A stretch of 64,000 nucleotides of DNA. Origin: Castellaniella sp036379515 (GTDB lineage Bacteria; Pseudomonadota; Gammaproteobacteria; Burkholderiales; Burkholderiaceae_B). A program made the position numbers and the translations under genes. The notes under the pieces were generated by a model. It did no database searches. It was given only the letters and a program-made list of their open reading frames with translations, and was not told where the DNA came from. Within the stretch, counting starts at the first letter, position 1, and each line of letters starts with the position of its first letter. Below, piece after piece: positions 1 through 7,336 of the stretch. Location: contig NZ_DASVGN010000011.1 in the NCBI RefSeq assembly GCF_036379515.1, positions 78,756 to 142,755 of the forward strand, written 5' to 3'.

Positions 1-2
1 TG

Positions 3-230
3 AGCGGCATCGTGCAGGTCTATGGCACCGACCTGCTGCGCTACAAGGGCATTCTGTACATCAAAGGCATCAAGCGCCGCATGGTGTTCCAGGGTGTCCA
101 CATGCTGATGGGAGCCGAGCCCGGCAAGGCTTGGCAAGCCAGTGAAAAACCGAATACCCGTATGGTGTTCATCGGCCGTAAACTGCCCCGAGAGATCTTT
201 ACTCAGGGGCTCGAACAATGCCTGGCCTAA
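3..230 (+). CDS. CobW/COG0523-family GTPase, C-terminal fragment
   Basis: The open frame enters from the left edge (first full codon at 3), so only the last 75 residues are present. They match the CobW C-terminal domain: LLRYKGILYIKG, RRMVFQGVHMLMG, then VFIGRKL near the end. Proteins of this family are G3E P-loop GTPases proposed to insert or chaperone metals, often zinc; the GTPase domain lies outside the window. The stop is 30 bp before dksA on the same strand. Pairing a COG0523 GTPase with dksA is common in Proteobacteria, and the DksA here lacks a normal zinc finger. Family assignment is good; the metal served cannot be read from this fragment. Confidence 0.8.
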   Translation, partial: SGIVQVYGTDLLRYKGILYIKGIKRRMVFQGVHMLMGAEPGKAWQASEKPNTRMVFIGRKLPREIFTQGLEQCLA

Positions 231-260
231 CGGGGCCAGGCACACAAAGAGGGACGCAAC

Positions 261-701
261 ATGGCTAGCAAATCCAGCACCAAATCCCCGGTCCGGCTGC
301 TGACCGAAACCGAACTGTTGGCAATGCCGGAAAAGGACTACATGAACGAGGCCCAGCTAGCGTTCTTCCGCGACCGCCTGCACCAGCTCGAACACGAAAT
401 CCTCACCAACGCGGGCGCCACCACCGAAAACCTGCGCGAAACCCAGTACGTTCCCGATCCCGCCGACCGCGCCACGATCGAGGAAGAGCACGCGCTCGAA
501 CTGCGCACGCGCGACCGCGAACGCAAGCTCCTGAAAAAGGTCCAGCAGGCCATCGCCCGCATCGACGCCGGCGAATACGGTTACTGCGAAGAAACCGGTG
601 AACCCATCGGCATCGCCCGGCTGTTGGCACGCCCCACGGCCACTCTGTCACTCGAAGCGCAAGAGCGTCGCGAGATGCGCCAGAAGCTCTACGGCGACTG
701 A
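261..701 (+). CDS. dksA: RNA polymerase-binding transcription factor DksA (cysteine-poor)
   Basis: 146-residue DksA. The coiled-coil carries the tip motif DPADRA (residues 66-71), whose two aspartates act with ppGpp in the RNA polymerase secondary channel during the stringent response. The C-terminal globular domain keeps the DksA fold signature (YGYCEETGEPIG, then LLARPTATLSLEAQER), but only Cys109 of the four zinc-finger cysteines remains; the others are Thr112, Ser130 and Ala133. Many alpha- and beta-proteobacterial DksA proteins share this, so it is probably a functional zinc-independent form rather than decay. A GAGGGA ribosome site lies about 7 bp before the ATG. A strong hairpin terminator follows, separating it from hslV. 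Confidence 0.95.
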   Translation: MASKSSTKSPVRLLTETELLAMPEKDYMNEAQLAFFRDRLHQLEHEILTNAGATTENLRETQYVPDPADRATIEEEHALELRTRDRERKLLKKVQQAIARIDAGEYGYCEETGEPIGIARLLARPTATLSLEAQERREMRQKLYGD

Positions 702-729
702 CCTCGCGCATCCTGCACACAGAACCTTA

Positions 730-762
730 CAAGAGAAGCCCAGGCGGCTTCTCTTGTATTTT
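730..762 (+). terminator. Rho-independent terminator of dksA
   Basis: A perfect 11-bp inverted repeat (CAAGAGAAGCC at 730-740 and its complement at 746-756) encloses a 5-nt loop and is followed by TATTTT. It sits 28 bp after the dksA stop. Its right arm runs into the -35 element of the hslV heat-shock promoter. Confidence 0.85.
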
Positions 763-781
763 GGCGCCTCGACCCCCATAT
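753..781 (+). promoter_or_regulatory. Sigma32-type heat-shock promoter of hslVU
   Basis: CTTGTAT (753-759) and CCCCATAT (774-781) are separated by 14 bp. This closely matches the sigma32 consensus (CTTGAAA, 13-14 bp, CCCCATNT). It lies just before hslV, a classic heat-shock gene, and predicts a transcript start near 788. That rules out a translation start at 780 and supports the ATG at 807. Confidence 0.8.
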
Positions 782-806
782 GCTGTTCTCAACACTCGAG
801 AACCCT

Positions 807-1340
807 ATGGAACAATTTCACGCCACCACCATCGTCTGCGTTCGTCGCGGTGACGCCGTTGCCTTGGGTGGCGACGGCCAGGTCACCCTGGGCAATATCG
901 TCATCAAGGGCACGGCACGCAAGATTCGCCGCCTGTATCACGACAAGGTGCTCGCGGGTTTTGCCGGGGCTACGGCCGACGCCTTCACGTTGCAAGAGCG
1001 TTTCGAGGCCAAGCTCGAAAAGCACCAGGGTCACCTCATGCGCGCCGCCGTCGAACTCACCCGAGACTGGCGTACTGATCGGGTGCTGCGCCGGCTGGAA
1101 GCCATGCTCATCGTGGCCGATCAGGAACACACGCTGATTCTTTCCGGAAACGGTGACGTGCTGGAGCCCGAACACGGCATTGCCGCGATCGGATCAGGGG
1201 GAGCCTATGCCCAATCGGCCGCACGGGCCCTGCTTGAAAACACCGAGATAACGCCGGCAGAAGTCGTCAAGAAGTCACTGGAAATCGCAGGTGACCTCTG
1301 CATCTATACCAACCAGAACCACATCGTCGAAACCCTATAG
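807..1340 (+). CDS. hslV: ATP-dependent protease HslV, proteolytic subunit
   Basis: HslV is the threonine peptidase of the HslUV (ClpYQ) cytoplasmic protease. The ATG at 807 gives MEQFHA followed by TTIVCVRRGD; the first Thr after the 6-residue propeptide is the catalytic N-terminal nucleophile. Conserved blocks follow: GDGQVTLGN, GFAGATADAFTL, GNGDV, AIGSGG, and a C-terminal AGDLCIYTNQNH. The 177-residue length is normal. An in-frame ATG at 780 falls inside the -10 box of the heat-shock promoter and is rejected. hslU begins 9 bp downstream, so the two form an operon, probably induced by RpoH, which is encoded at about 29 kb. Confidence 0.96.
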   Translation: MEQFHATTIVCVRRGDAVALGGDGQVTLGNIVIKGTARKIRRLYHDKVLAGFAGATADAFTLQERFEAKLEKHQGHLMRAAVELTRDWRTDRVLRRLEAMLIVADQEHTLILSGNGDVLEPEHGIAAIGSGGAYAQSAARALLENTEITPAEVVKKSLEIAGDLCIYTNQNHIVETL

Positions 1341-1349
1341 GCCCCCGCT

Positions 1350-2681
1350 ATGTCCGCCACCAACATGACTCCCAAAGAAATCGTTTCGGAACTGGACAAG
1401 CACATCGTGGGCCAGGAAAAAGCCAAGCGTTCCGTGGCAGTCGCGCTGCGCAACCGCTGGCGCCGCCAGCAGGTTGCTGAGCCGCTGCGCCACGAAATTG
1501 TGCCCAAGAACATCCTCATGATCGGCCCCACCGGGGTGGGCAAGACAGAGATCGCGCGGCGCCTCGCACGCCTGGCCAACGCCCCCTTCATCAAGATCGA
1601 AGCCACCAAATTCACCGAGGTAGGCTACGTAGGACGTGACGTGGATACCATCGTCCGCGATCTGGTCGAGGTCGCCGTCAAGCAGACACGCGAAAGCGCG
1701 ATGCGCCAAGTGCGGTCACTGGCGGAAGACGCCGCCGAAGACCGCATTCTGGACGCTCTGCTGCCCTCTGCACGCAACGCCCATGGCGAGCCCGAGCGCG
1801 AAGAAAACAACACGCGCCAGATCTTCCGCAAACGCCTGCGCGAGGGCAAGCTCGACGACACCGAACTCGACATCGAGGTGGCCCAGACTGCGCCGCGCAT
1901 GGAAATCATGGCCCCTCCCGGAATGGAGGAAATGACCGAGCAATTGCGTGGCATGTTCGCTGGCCTGGCACAAGGCAAGACGAAATCGCGCAAGCTCACC
2001 GTCAAGGAAGCCTTTCGCCTCATCACGGAAGAAGAAGCCGCCCGACGCATCAACGAAGAAGAGTTGCGGACCCAAGCCGTCACGCTGGCTGAACAGCACG
2101 GCATCGTCTTTCTGGATGAAATCGACAAAATTGCCTCGCGGCAAGAGCAAGGCGGGGCCGACGTGTCACGTCAGGGCGTGCAGCGCGATCTGTTGCCCCT
2201 GGTCGAAGGCACCACCGTCAACACCAAATACGGCACGGTGAAGACCGACCATATCCTGTTCATCGCCTCGGGTGCCTTCCACTTGTCCCGCCCGTCGGAC
2301 CTGATCCCGGAGCTGCAAGGTCGCTTCCCCATCCGGGTAGAGCTCGACTCGCTCAGTGCCGAAGATTTCGTGCGGATTCTAAGCGCCACCGACGCCTCGC
2401 TGACCAAGCAGTACACCGCACTGCTGGCTACCGAGGACGTGACGCTGGACTTCCATGAAGACGGCATTCGCCGCCTGGCGGAACTGGCCTTCGCAGTGAA
2501 CGAAACCACCGAGAACATCGGCGCCCGCAGGCTCTACACCGTGATGGAAAAACTCCTGGAAGACCTGTCGTTCGAGGCTGCCAGCCCCGGGGAACAGACT
2601 GTCGTGATCGATGCCCATTACGTGGATGAGAAGCTCTCGGAGACGGCCGGCAGTCAGGATCTCGCGCGCTACGTGCTGTAA
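1350..2681 (+). CDS. hslU: ATP-dependent protease HslU, ATPase/unfoldase subunit
   Basis: 443-residue AAA+ unfoldase that forms a hexamer and feeds unfolded substrates into HslV. Visible parts: N-terminal MTPKEIVSELDKHIVGQ, Walker A GPTGVGKT (59-66), the substrate-gripping pore loop GYVGRD, an intermediate (I) domain rich in charged residues, Walker B GIVFLDEIDKIA, and the sensor region after ELQGRFPIRVEL. The C-terminus LARYVL matches the tail that docks between HslV subunits and activates the peptidase. It is co-transcribed with hslV from the sigma32-like promoter. A hairpin follows the stop, shared with the convergent CusF-like gene. Confidence 0.97.
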   Translation: MSATNMTPKEIVSELDKHIVGQEKAKRSVAVALRNRWRRQQVAEPLRHEIVPKNILMIGPTGVGKTEIARRLARLANAPFIKIEATKFTEVGYVGRDVDTIVRDLVEVAVKQTRESAMRQVRSLAEDAAEDRILDALLPSARNAHGEPEREENNTRQIFRKRLREGKLDDTELDIEVAQTAPRMEIMAPPGMEEMTEQLRGMFAGLAQGKTKSRKLTVKEAFRLITEEEAARRINEEELRTQAVTLAEQHGIVFLDEIDKIASRQEQGGADVSRQGVQRDLLPLVEGTTVNTKYGTVKTDHILFIASGAFHLSRPSDLIPELQGRFPIRVELDSLSAEDFVRILSATDASLTKQYTALLATEDVTLDFHEDGIRRLAELAFAVNETTENIGARRLYTVMEKLLEDLSFEAASPGEQTVVIDAHYVDEKLSETAGSQDLARYVL

Positions 2682-2709
2682 TTCGACCCACGCTGTGCAT
2701 CATGCAGGC

Positions 2710-2734
2710 GGTCACGCACCTTCAGTGCGTGGCC
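2710..2734. terminator. Hairpin between convergent hslU and CusF-like gene
   Basis: A 10-bp stem with one G-T wobble (2710-2719 with 2725-2734) and loop CTTCA lies between two convergent stop codons. The flanking sequence toward the right is T-rich (GTCATTTCTTG), without a long T run. It probably works as a terminator, perhaps in both directions. Confidence 0.6.
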
Positions 2735-2735
2735 G

Positions 2736-3038
2736 TCATTTCTTGAGCGCCACGATGCGATACTGGCCGCCCGCGCGCTCGGCCGTGAAGCTCACGGAAT
2801 CGCCTACCGCAATGCCGTTGAGCAGCGCCGGGGCGACGTGATACACCAGAATCATGGCCGGCAGGTTCAGGGCCGAAATCGCGCCCTGGCGCACGGCCAG
2901 CTTGCCTTGCACAGCGTCGATGCGCACCACCGAGCCGTGCCCTTGTGCCTGAACGGGCTGCGCGGCCGCTGCCAACACCGGGACGCCGAGTGCCGCAAGC
3001 ACTGCGGAAGTCAGGACGCCCGCCAATGAAGAACGCAT
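2736..3038 (-). CDS. CusF-like periplasmic copper-binding-fold protein
   Basis: 100 residues with a signal peptide (MRSSLAGVLTSAVLAALG, cleavage probably after VQA) and one small beta-barrel domain of the CusF family: GHGSVVRIDAVQGKLAVRQG, then ALNLPAMILVYHV and GDSVSFTAE. CusF carries Cu(I)/Ag(I) to the CusCBA efflux pump using a His, a Trp and two Met. Here the NWPAMTM core of CusF reads NLPAMIL, so the Trp and second Met are replaced and the ligand His is not obvious. The fold is convincing; copper binding is doubtful. The start at 3038 has an AGGAG 9 bp upstream; a longer reading from 3080 has none. No efflux pump genes are nearby. Confidence 0.7.
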   Translation of the reverse strand: MRSSLAGVLTSAVLAALGVPVLAAAAQPVQAQGHGSVVRIDAVQGKLAVRQGAISALNLPAMILVYHVAPALLNGIAVGDSVSFTAERAGGQYRIVALKK

Positions 3039-3159
3039 GGAATACACTCCTGCCTGAAAGAACCCTGTCCCCCATCCCAAGGATCAGGGCATCTGTTCCA
3101 GCATAACCGCTTTGCGGCCCGCCCCGCGCGACGGGCCCAGGACACGACGAAGGACTCTC

Positions 3160-3666
3160 TTGCCTACACCCATTCCCGGCTATTGCCTGCGCGCTGCGCG
3201 CGAATCCGACATTCCGACGATCCACGCCCTGATGCGCGAAATGGCTGAATTCGAAAAGCTCACGGACACTTTCAAAGCGACCCCCCAGAGCCTGCACACC
3301 AGTTTCTTCGGTGCCCACCCGGCAGCCCACTGCCTGGTGATCACAACTGAAAACGCACCAGACACGGCCATTGCCTACATCATGTGGTTCCATAACTACT
3401 CCAGCTTTCTGGATCGGCGCGGCCTGTATCTGGAAGACGTCTACATTTCGCCCGCTCATCGAGGAAAAGGTCTGGGCGGCTGGGTGCTCAAGCACCTGGC
3501 CGCACTGGCCCTGGAGCTGGGGTGCGGTCGCTTCGAATGGGTGGTGCTGGACTGGAACGACAACGCCATCGAGTTCTACAAACACCACGGGGGCCAGATC
3601 CTGCACGACTGGCGTGTCGTACGCGTCACAGGCGAAGCGTTGCAGCAGCTTGCCACCCGCGACTGA
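3160..3666 (+). CDS. GNAT-family N-acetyltransferase
   Basis: About 168 residues with a full GNAT fold: YCLRAARESDIPTIHALM at the N-terminus, LYLEDVYISPAHRGKGLG (the acetyl-CoA pyrophosphate-binding R/Q-x-x-G-x-G/A loop), and WVVLDWNDNAIEFYKHHG near the C-terminus. The pattern resembles the diamine/spermidine acetyltransferase branch, but the substrate cannot be settled. The chosen TTG at 3160 has AGGA 5 bp upstream; reading from 3112 would add an arginine-rich leader without a ribosome site. The cobalamin adenosyltransferase gene starts 14 bp downstream, so co-transcription is likely. Confidence 0.85.
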   Translation: MPTPIPGYCLRAARESDIPTIHALMREMAEFEKLTDTFKATPQSLHTSFFGAHPAAHCLVITTENAPDTAIAYIMWFHNYSSFLDRRGLYLEDVYISPAHRGKGLGGWVLKHLAALALELGCGRFEWVVLDWNDNAIEFYKHHGGQILHDWRVVRVTGEALQQLATRD

Positions 3667-3680
3667 ATCCAGGAGCCAGC

Positions 3681-4250
3681 ATGTCCATTCGAGTTTCCAT
3701 CGTCAGCACACGCACCGGGGATGACGGCACCACAGGCCTGGGCGACAAACGCAGGGTGCCCAAGGACGCACCCCGCATCGCCGCGCTGGGTGAAGTGGAT
3801 GAGCTCAACAGCGCACTGGGTCTATGGCGCACCCAGACCCTGCCGGCCGCGATTGACGCCCTGCTCGATCAGATCCAGCAAGACCTCTTCGATCTGGGCG
3901 GGGAACTGTGCATTCCCGGCACGCAGGTCTTGTCGGAGAATCAAGTGCACGCGCTGGATGAGGCTCTGACGCATTACAACGCCGAACTGGGACCGCTGAC
4001 GGAATTCATCCTGCCGGGCGGCACGGCTGCGGCGGCGCACGCCCACATGGTCCGCACTGTGGCACGCAGGGCAGAGCGATCCGTCGTAACCCTGGCGCGT
4101 GAGGAATCGGTGAACGCCCCCGTGCTGCACTACCTGAACCGGCTGTCGGACCTGTGTTTCGTGCTGGCGCGTTTTCTCAACCGATCCGCGGGGGTTACCG
4201 ACGTGCTGTGGAGAGGCCCGACGGCTAAGCCCACGCCTGAGCAAACCTGA
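3681..4250 (+). CDS. PduO-type ATP:cob(I)alamin adenosyltransferase
   Basis: 189 residues of the PduO/MMAB family, unrelated in fold to CobA/BtuR. It transfers the adenosyl group of ATP to cob(I)alamin to make coenzyme B12 in the cytoplasm. The ATP-binding N-terminal motif STRTGDDGTTGLGD is complete, followed by RIAALGEVDELNSALG, the helical bundle, and the signature RTVARRAERSV. The start ATG at 3681 follows AGGAG. No B12-dependent enzyme is in the window. The 3' end overlaps the convergent lipB by 26 bp. Confidence 0.93.
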   Translation: MSIRVSIVSTRTGDDGTTGLGDKRRVPKDAPRIAALGEVDELNSALGLWRTQTLPAAIDALLDQIQQDLFDLGGELCIPGTQVLSENQVHALDEALTHYNAELGPLTEFILPGGTAAAAHAHMVRTVARRAERSVVTLAREESVNAPVLHYLNRLSDLCFVLARFLNRSAGVTDVLWRGPTAKPTPEQT

Positions 4251-4869
4251 GGGCCAATGCGTCGCCGGTCGCCACCAGACCGGCCTCCACCCCGCACGAA
4301 CGCATGTCCACCGTCTGCAGGCCCACGTAGCCGCACGGGTTGATGCCTGAAAAGGGTGAAAGGTCCATGTCCACATTCAGCGCCACACCGTGATAGGCGC
4401 AGCCGTGGTGGACCTTCACGCCCAGCGCAGCGATCTTGGCCAGCGCCACGCCCTGCGGGTGTTGCAGCGCGGATTGCGGCACATAGACGCCCGGCGCACC
4501 AGGCTTGCGGCAAGCGCCCGCCACCCCGGCCTGCGCCAGGACGTCCAGCACGCACTGTTCCAGCAGATGCACGAACTCTTTCACGTAAATGCCATGGCGA
4601 CGCAAGTCGACCAGGGTGTAGAGCACCACCTGACCAGGGCCATGATAGGTGACCTGACCGCCGCGATTGCAGTGCACGACCGGAATGCCATGGGGATTCA
4701 GGATATGTTCCTCACGCCCTGCCTGACCCAGCGTGTAGACCGGTGCATGCTCCACCAGCCACAGGACATCGTCGGTCTCGGGCGTACGGCCTTCGGTGAA
4801 GGCCTGCATGGCCTGCCACACCGGCCGGTAAGACGCCGGCCGCTCCAGCCACCGTATCTGCATGGCCAC
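4225..4869 (-). CDS. lipB: Octanoyl-[acyl-carrier-protein]:protein octanoyltransferase LipB
   Basis: LipB moves octanoate from acyl carrier protein to lipoyl domains of 2-oxoacid dehydrogenases, the first step of lipoate assembly. Family blocks are intact: WLVEHAPVYTLGQ, NRGGQVTYHGPGQ, the catalytic lysine in LAKIAALGVKV, and the catalytic cysteine in GINPCGYVGL. 214 residues is normal. The GTG at 4869 begins 2 bp after the stop of the DUF493 gene; an ATG at 4863 is the alternative. The gene order D-Ala-D-Ala carboxypeptidase, ybeD, lipB is ancient and also found in E. coli. lipA, usually next, is absent; a cobalamin adenosyltransferase gene converges instead. Confidence 0.96.
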   Translation of the reverse strand: MAMQIRWLERPASYRPVWQAMQAFTEGRTPETDDVLWLVEHAPVYTLGQAGREEHILNPHGIPVVHCNRGGQVTYHGPGQVVLYTLVDLRRHGIYVKEFVHLLEQCVLDVLAQAGVAGACRKPGAPGVYVPQSALQHPQGVALAKIAALGVKVHHGCAYHGVALNVDMDLSPFSGINPCGYVGLQTVDMRSCGVEAGLVATGDALALRFAQAWA

Positions 4870-4871
4870 GC

Positions 4872-5147
4872 CTACAACACCACCGAGACCATCTCGTGGC
4901 CGTGCAAGGCGCGATACAGATCGTCCAGCTGCGCGCGCGAATGCACACGTACCGTCAGGGTCAGCCCCACGTAGCGTCCACCCGAGCTGGCACGGACCTC
5001 GATGGTATCGGCGTCAAACGCGGGATCAAAGCCACTCACGACCTCAGCCATCGCCGGCAGGAATTCGTCGCGCGCCGGCCCCATGACCTTGATCGGAAAG
5101 TCACAGGGATAAACAATCAGGGAATCAGCGGGTGGCGAAATCGGCAT
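4872..5147 (-). CDS. DUF493 (YbeD-like) protein
   Basis: About 91 residues with the small ferredoxin-like DUF493 fold: SLIVYPCDFPIKVMG, then SSGGRYVGLTLTVRVHSRAQLDDLYRAL cut by family-typical turns, ending MVSVVL. E. coli YbeD resembles an ACT-type regulatory domain, but its role is unknown. It lies between dacC and lipB as in many Proteobacteria. The ATG at 5147 gives the usual length but has a poor ribosome site. An ATG at 5204 overlaps the dacC stop as TGATG and could start a coupled form with 19 extra residues. Confidence 0.8.
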   Translation of the reverse strand: MPISPPADSLIVYPCDFPIKVMGPARDEFLPAMAEVVSGFDPAFDADTIEVRASSGGRYVGLTLTVRVHSRAQLDDLYRALHGHEMVSVVL

Positions 5148-5203
5148 GACAGGGTCGTCGACAGCCGCTGCCGGCGAAACGAGACATGCGCCGGCAACGA
5201 CCA

Positions 5204-6475
5204 TCACTTGAACATCAGGTGGATCTTGTCGATCATACGACCAAAGAAGCCCGCCTGGGGCACGCTCTGCTGAACCACCAGTGGTTCCTGGCGCAGCGTC
5301 TTGTTACCCAGCGTGACGACCAAGGTCCCGGCACGAGCGCCCGCCGTCAGCGGTGCCATGAGCGGCTGGGTATAGCGGGCCTCGGTCTTGAGGTCGTCTG
5401 CCTTGCCGCGCGGCACCGTTACCCACAGCGGCTTTTCCACGCCAAGGCCGACCGTGTCACTAGTCCCTTCCCACACGCGGGCCGACACTGCCGGTTTGGT
5501 CTTGTCCAGCAGCTTGACCGTGTCGAAATTCTTGAAGCTCCAGTTCAGCAGCTTCAGGCTGCTTTCGGTGCGCGCCGCATCGCTGGGCGTGTCGACCACG
5601 ACCGTCACCACACGGCGACCATCTCTCAGCGCCGTCGCAATCAGGCAGTAGCCAGCCGACTGGGTATGGCCCGTCTTGAGCCCGTCGACCGTCTGGTCCG
5701 CCCACAGCAAGCGGTTGCGGTTGCTCTGCTTGATGTTGTTCCAGGTGAAATCCTTCTGGCTGAAGTAATGCATGTACTGCGGGAATTTCTGCACCAACGC
5801 CCGCGAAAGAATCGCAAGATCTTGCACCGTCGTGTAATGATTCGGATCAGGCAGGCCCGTGGAATTCACATAATGCGTGTGCGTCATGCCCAGCTTTTGC
5901 GCCTCTTGATTCATGAGCGCCGCAAAGGCGGACTCGCTGCCCGCCACGGCTTCCGCCAGCGCCACCGTCGCGTCGTTGCCCGACTGCACGATCATGCCCT
6001 GCAGCAGGTCGTTGACGTCGACATCGGTGTTGGGCTTCACGAACATGCGTGAACCTTCGGTCTTCCAGGCCTTCTCCGAAATATGCACCTTCTGGTCGAG
6101 TTTGAGCCGGCCGCTATCGAGCGCCATGAAAATGACGTAGTCGGACATCAGCTTGGTAAGCGACGCCGGTTCCACGGCCTCTTGCGGGTTCTGTGCCGCA
6201 ATGATCTGGCCGCTGGTCGCATCCAGTGTCAACCACGCCTTGGCTGACAACGCCGGAGCCGGAATGTTGGACAGCGCACTGACCATGTCCAGCGCAGGTT
6301 CCGCCTTTTGCGCTGCCCCCGGAGCAGTGGCTGGTGCCGCTGCCGCCGGGCTGGAGCTGGGCACAGGCGCCTTCTGAGCCCAGGCGGCTCCAGGGACGGC
6401 AAGCGCCAGACTCACGGCAAAAGCGACGGCAGACAGGCTGCGATGAAACGAAGGGTGGGAATTCAAGGGCGTCAT
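5204..6475 (-). CDS. dacC: D-alanyl-D-alanine carboxypeptidase (PBP5/6 family)
   Basis: Low-molecular-weight penicillin-binding protein that trims the terminal D-Ala from peptidoglycan pentapeptides in the periplasm. It has an N-terminal signal peptide (cleavage likely after AAWA), then an Ala/Pro-rich linker, the peptidase S11 domain with SxxK as SLTK, SxN as SGN and KTG in LKTGHTQSAG, and the C-terminal PBP5 domain. The end (GFFGRMIDKIHLMFK) is an amphipathic membrane anchor. The ATG at 6475 is preferred over a TTG at 6499 because the signal peptide starts properly there. It heads a run with the DUF493 gene and lipB. The dacA/dacC choice cannot be made from sequence. Confidence 0.94.
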   Translation of the reverse strand: MTPLNSHPSFHRSLSAVAFAVSLALAVPGAAWAQKAPVPSSSPAAAAPATAPGAAQKAEPALDMVSALSNIPAPALSAKAWLTLDATSGQIIAAQNPQEAVEPASLTKLMSDYVIFMALDSGRLKLDQKVHISEKAWKTEGSRMFVKPNTDVDVNDLLQGMIVQSGNDATVALAEAVAGSESAFAALMNQEAQKLGMTHTHYVNSTGLPDPNHYTTVQDLAILSRALVQKFPQYMHYFSQKDFTWNNIKQSNRNRLLWADQTVDGLKTGHTQSAGYCLIATALRDGRRVVTVVVDTPSDAARTESSLKLLNWSFKNFDTVKLLDKTKPAVSARVWEGTSDTVGLGVEKPLWVTVPRGKADDLKTEARYTQPLMAPLTAGARAGTLVVTLGNKTLRQEPLVVQQSVPQAGFFGRMIDKIHLMFK

Positions 6476-6613
6476 GAGCGGATAACCCGGGGAACACAAT
6501 CAAGAATCGCTCATTATAGGCAGCAGCCCACACCACAACCTGAAGCACGGGCCGCAAATCGCGACAAAACGCAAGCAACTGAAACGTCCTGGATCGCTCT
6601 GATGCATCTGCCC

Positions 6614-7258
6614 TCAGAGTCCCGCAAGGCTGTTGTGCACCACCTGACGCAGCATCAGCAATTTGCCGTGGAAGAAGTGACTGGCATCGGGAATCACCGT
6701 CATGGGCAACTGATGCGCACGGGCAAACTCCATGCTCTCAGCCAGGGGCACCACTTCGTCGATCTCGCCGTGGACCATCACCGTTTCGAGCGGCAGCGTG
6801 AGCGCCCGATAGCGAAACCGTTCGACCGCGCAGCCAATGAGCATCAGACGCGCCGGCAAAGGTACGTTGCGATCGGCCAGCTCGGCATAGAGTTGAGCCG
6901 CCACGGCAGTCCCAAAGGAAAACCCGGCAAGCACCCAGGGGCCGGCAACCGCCTGTGGCCAGGTCTGGCGAATCTGCTCGACACAGCGCACCATGTCGGC
7001 GGTTTCACCCACAGCCCGGTCGAAGCTGCCCTGTGACGCCCCCACTCCCCGAAAATTGGGGCGGACACACAGCAGACCGGCCTGGACGCAGGTGCGACTG
7101 ACGGTGGTGACGACCTTGTTGTCGCGGGTGCCCCCATAGAGCGGGTGCGGATGCAGCACCAGCGCCCACCCCAGCGGATCGCCCTCGGGATAATCTACAG
7201 TGCATGCAATAGTGCCCGCCAACCCCTGGCAGGTCCACTGTTCTGTACGTAAACTCAT
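6614..7258 (-). CDS. Alpha/beta hydrolase (COG2945-like)
   Basis: 214-residue single-domain alpha/beta hydrolase. The nucleophile elbow is GFSFGT, the acid is likely in HGEIDEVVPL, and the catalytic His lies in DASHFFHG. An oxyanion region LHPHPLYGGTRDNKVV matches the small esterase-like family found across Proteobacteria. No signal peptide is visible, so it is cytoplasmic. The substrate is unknown. The start at 7258 is divergent from birA, with 78 bp between, which must hold both promoters. It is followed by 138 bp without a gene before dacC. Confidence 0.85.
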   Translation of the reverse strand: MSLRTEQWTCQGLAGTIACTVDYPEGDPLGWALVLHPHPLYGGTRDNKVVTTVSRTCVQAGLLCVRPNFRGVGASQGSFDRAVGETADMVRCVEQIRQTWPQAVAGPWVLAGFSFGTAVAAQLYAELADRNVPLPARLMLIGCAVERFRYRALTLPLETVMVHGEIDEVVPLAESMEFARAHQLPMTVIPDASHFFHGKLLMLRQVVHNSLAGL

Positions 7259-7336
7259 GCAGTATCCCGCTTCATTCGTTTTGCACGGTTGCCCTGTTCT
7301 TTTCCAGGGTTGACGAGCTTCCATTCTACCTACGCG

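Noticed and set aside
780..806. In-frame upstream ATG extending hslV by 9 codons
   Set aside because: It lies within the -10 box of the heat-shock promoter, and HslV family proteins begin at the MEQFHATT position.
5186..6052. Long plus-strand open frame opposite dacC
   Set aside because: It is the complement of a clear D,D-carboxypeptidase gene; composition is rich in Arg/His/Gln with no domain.
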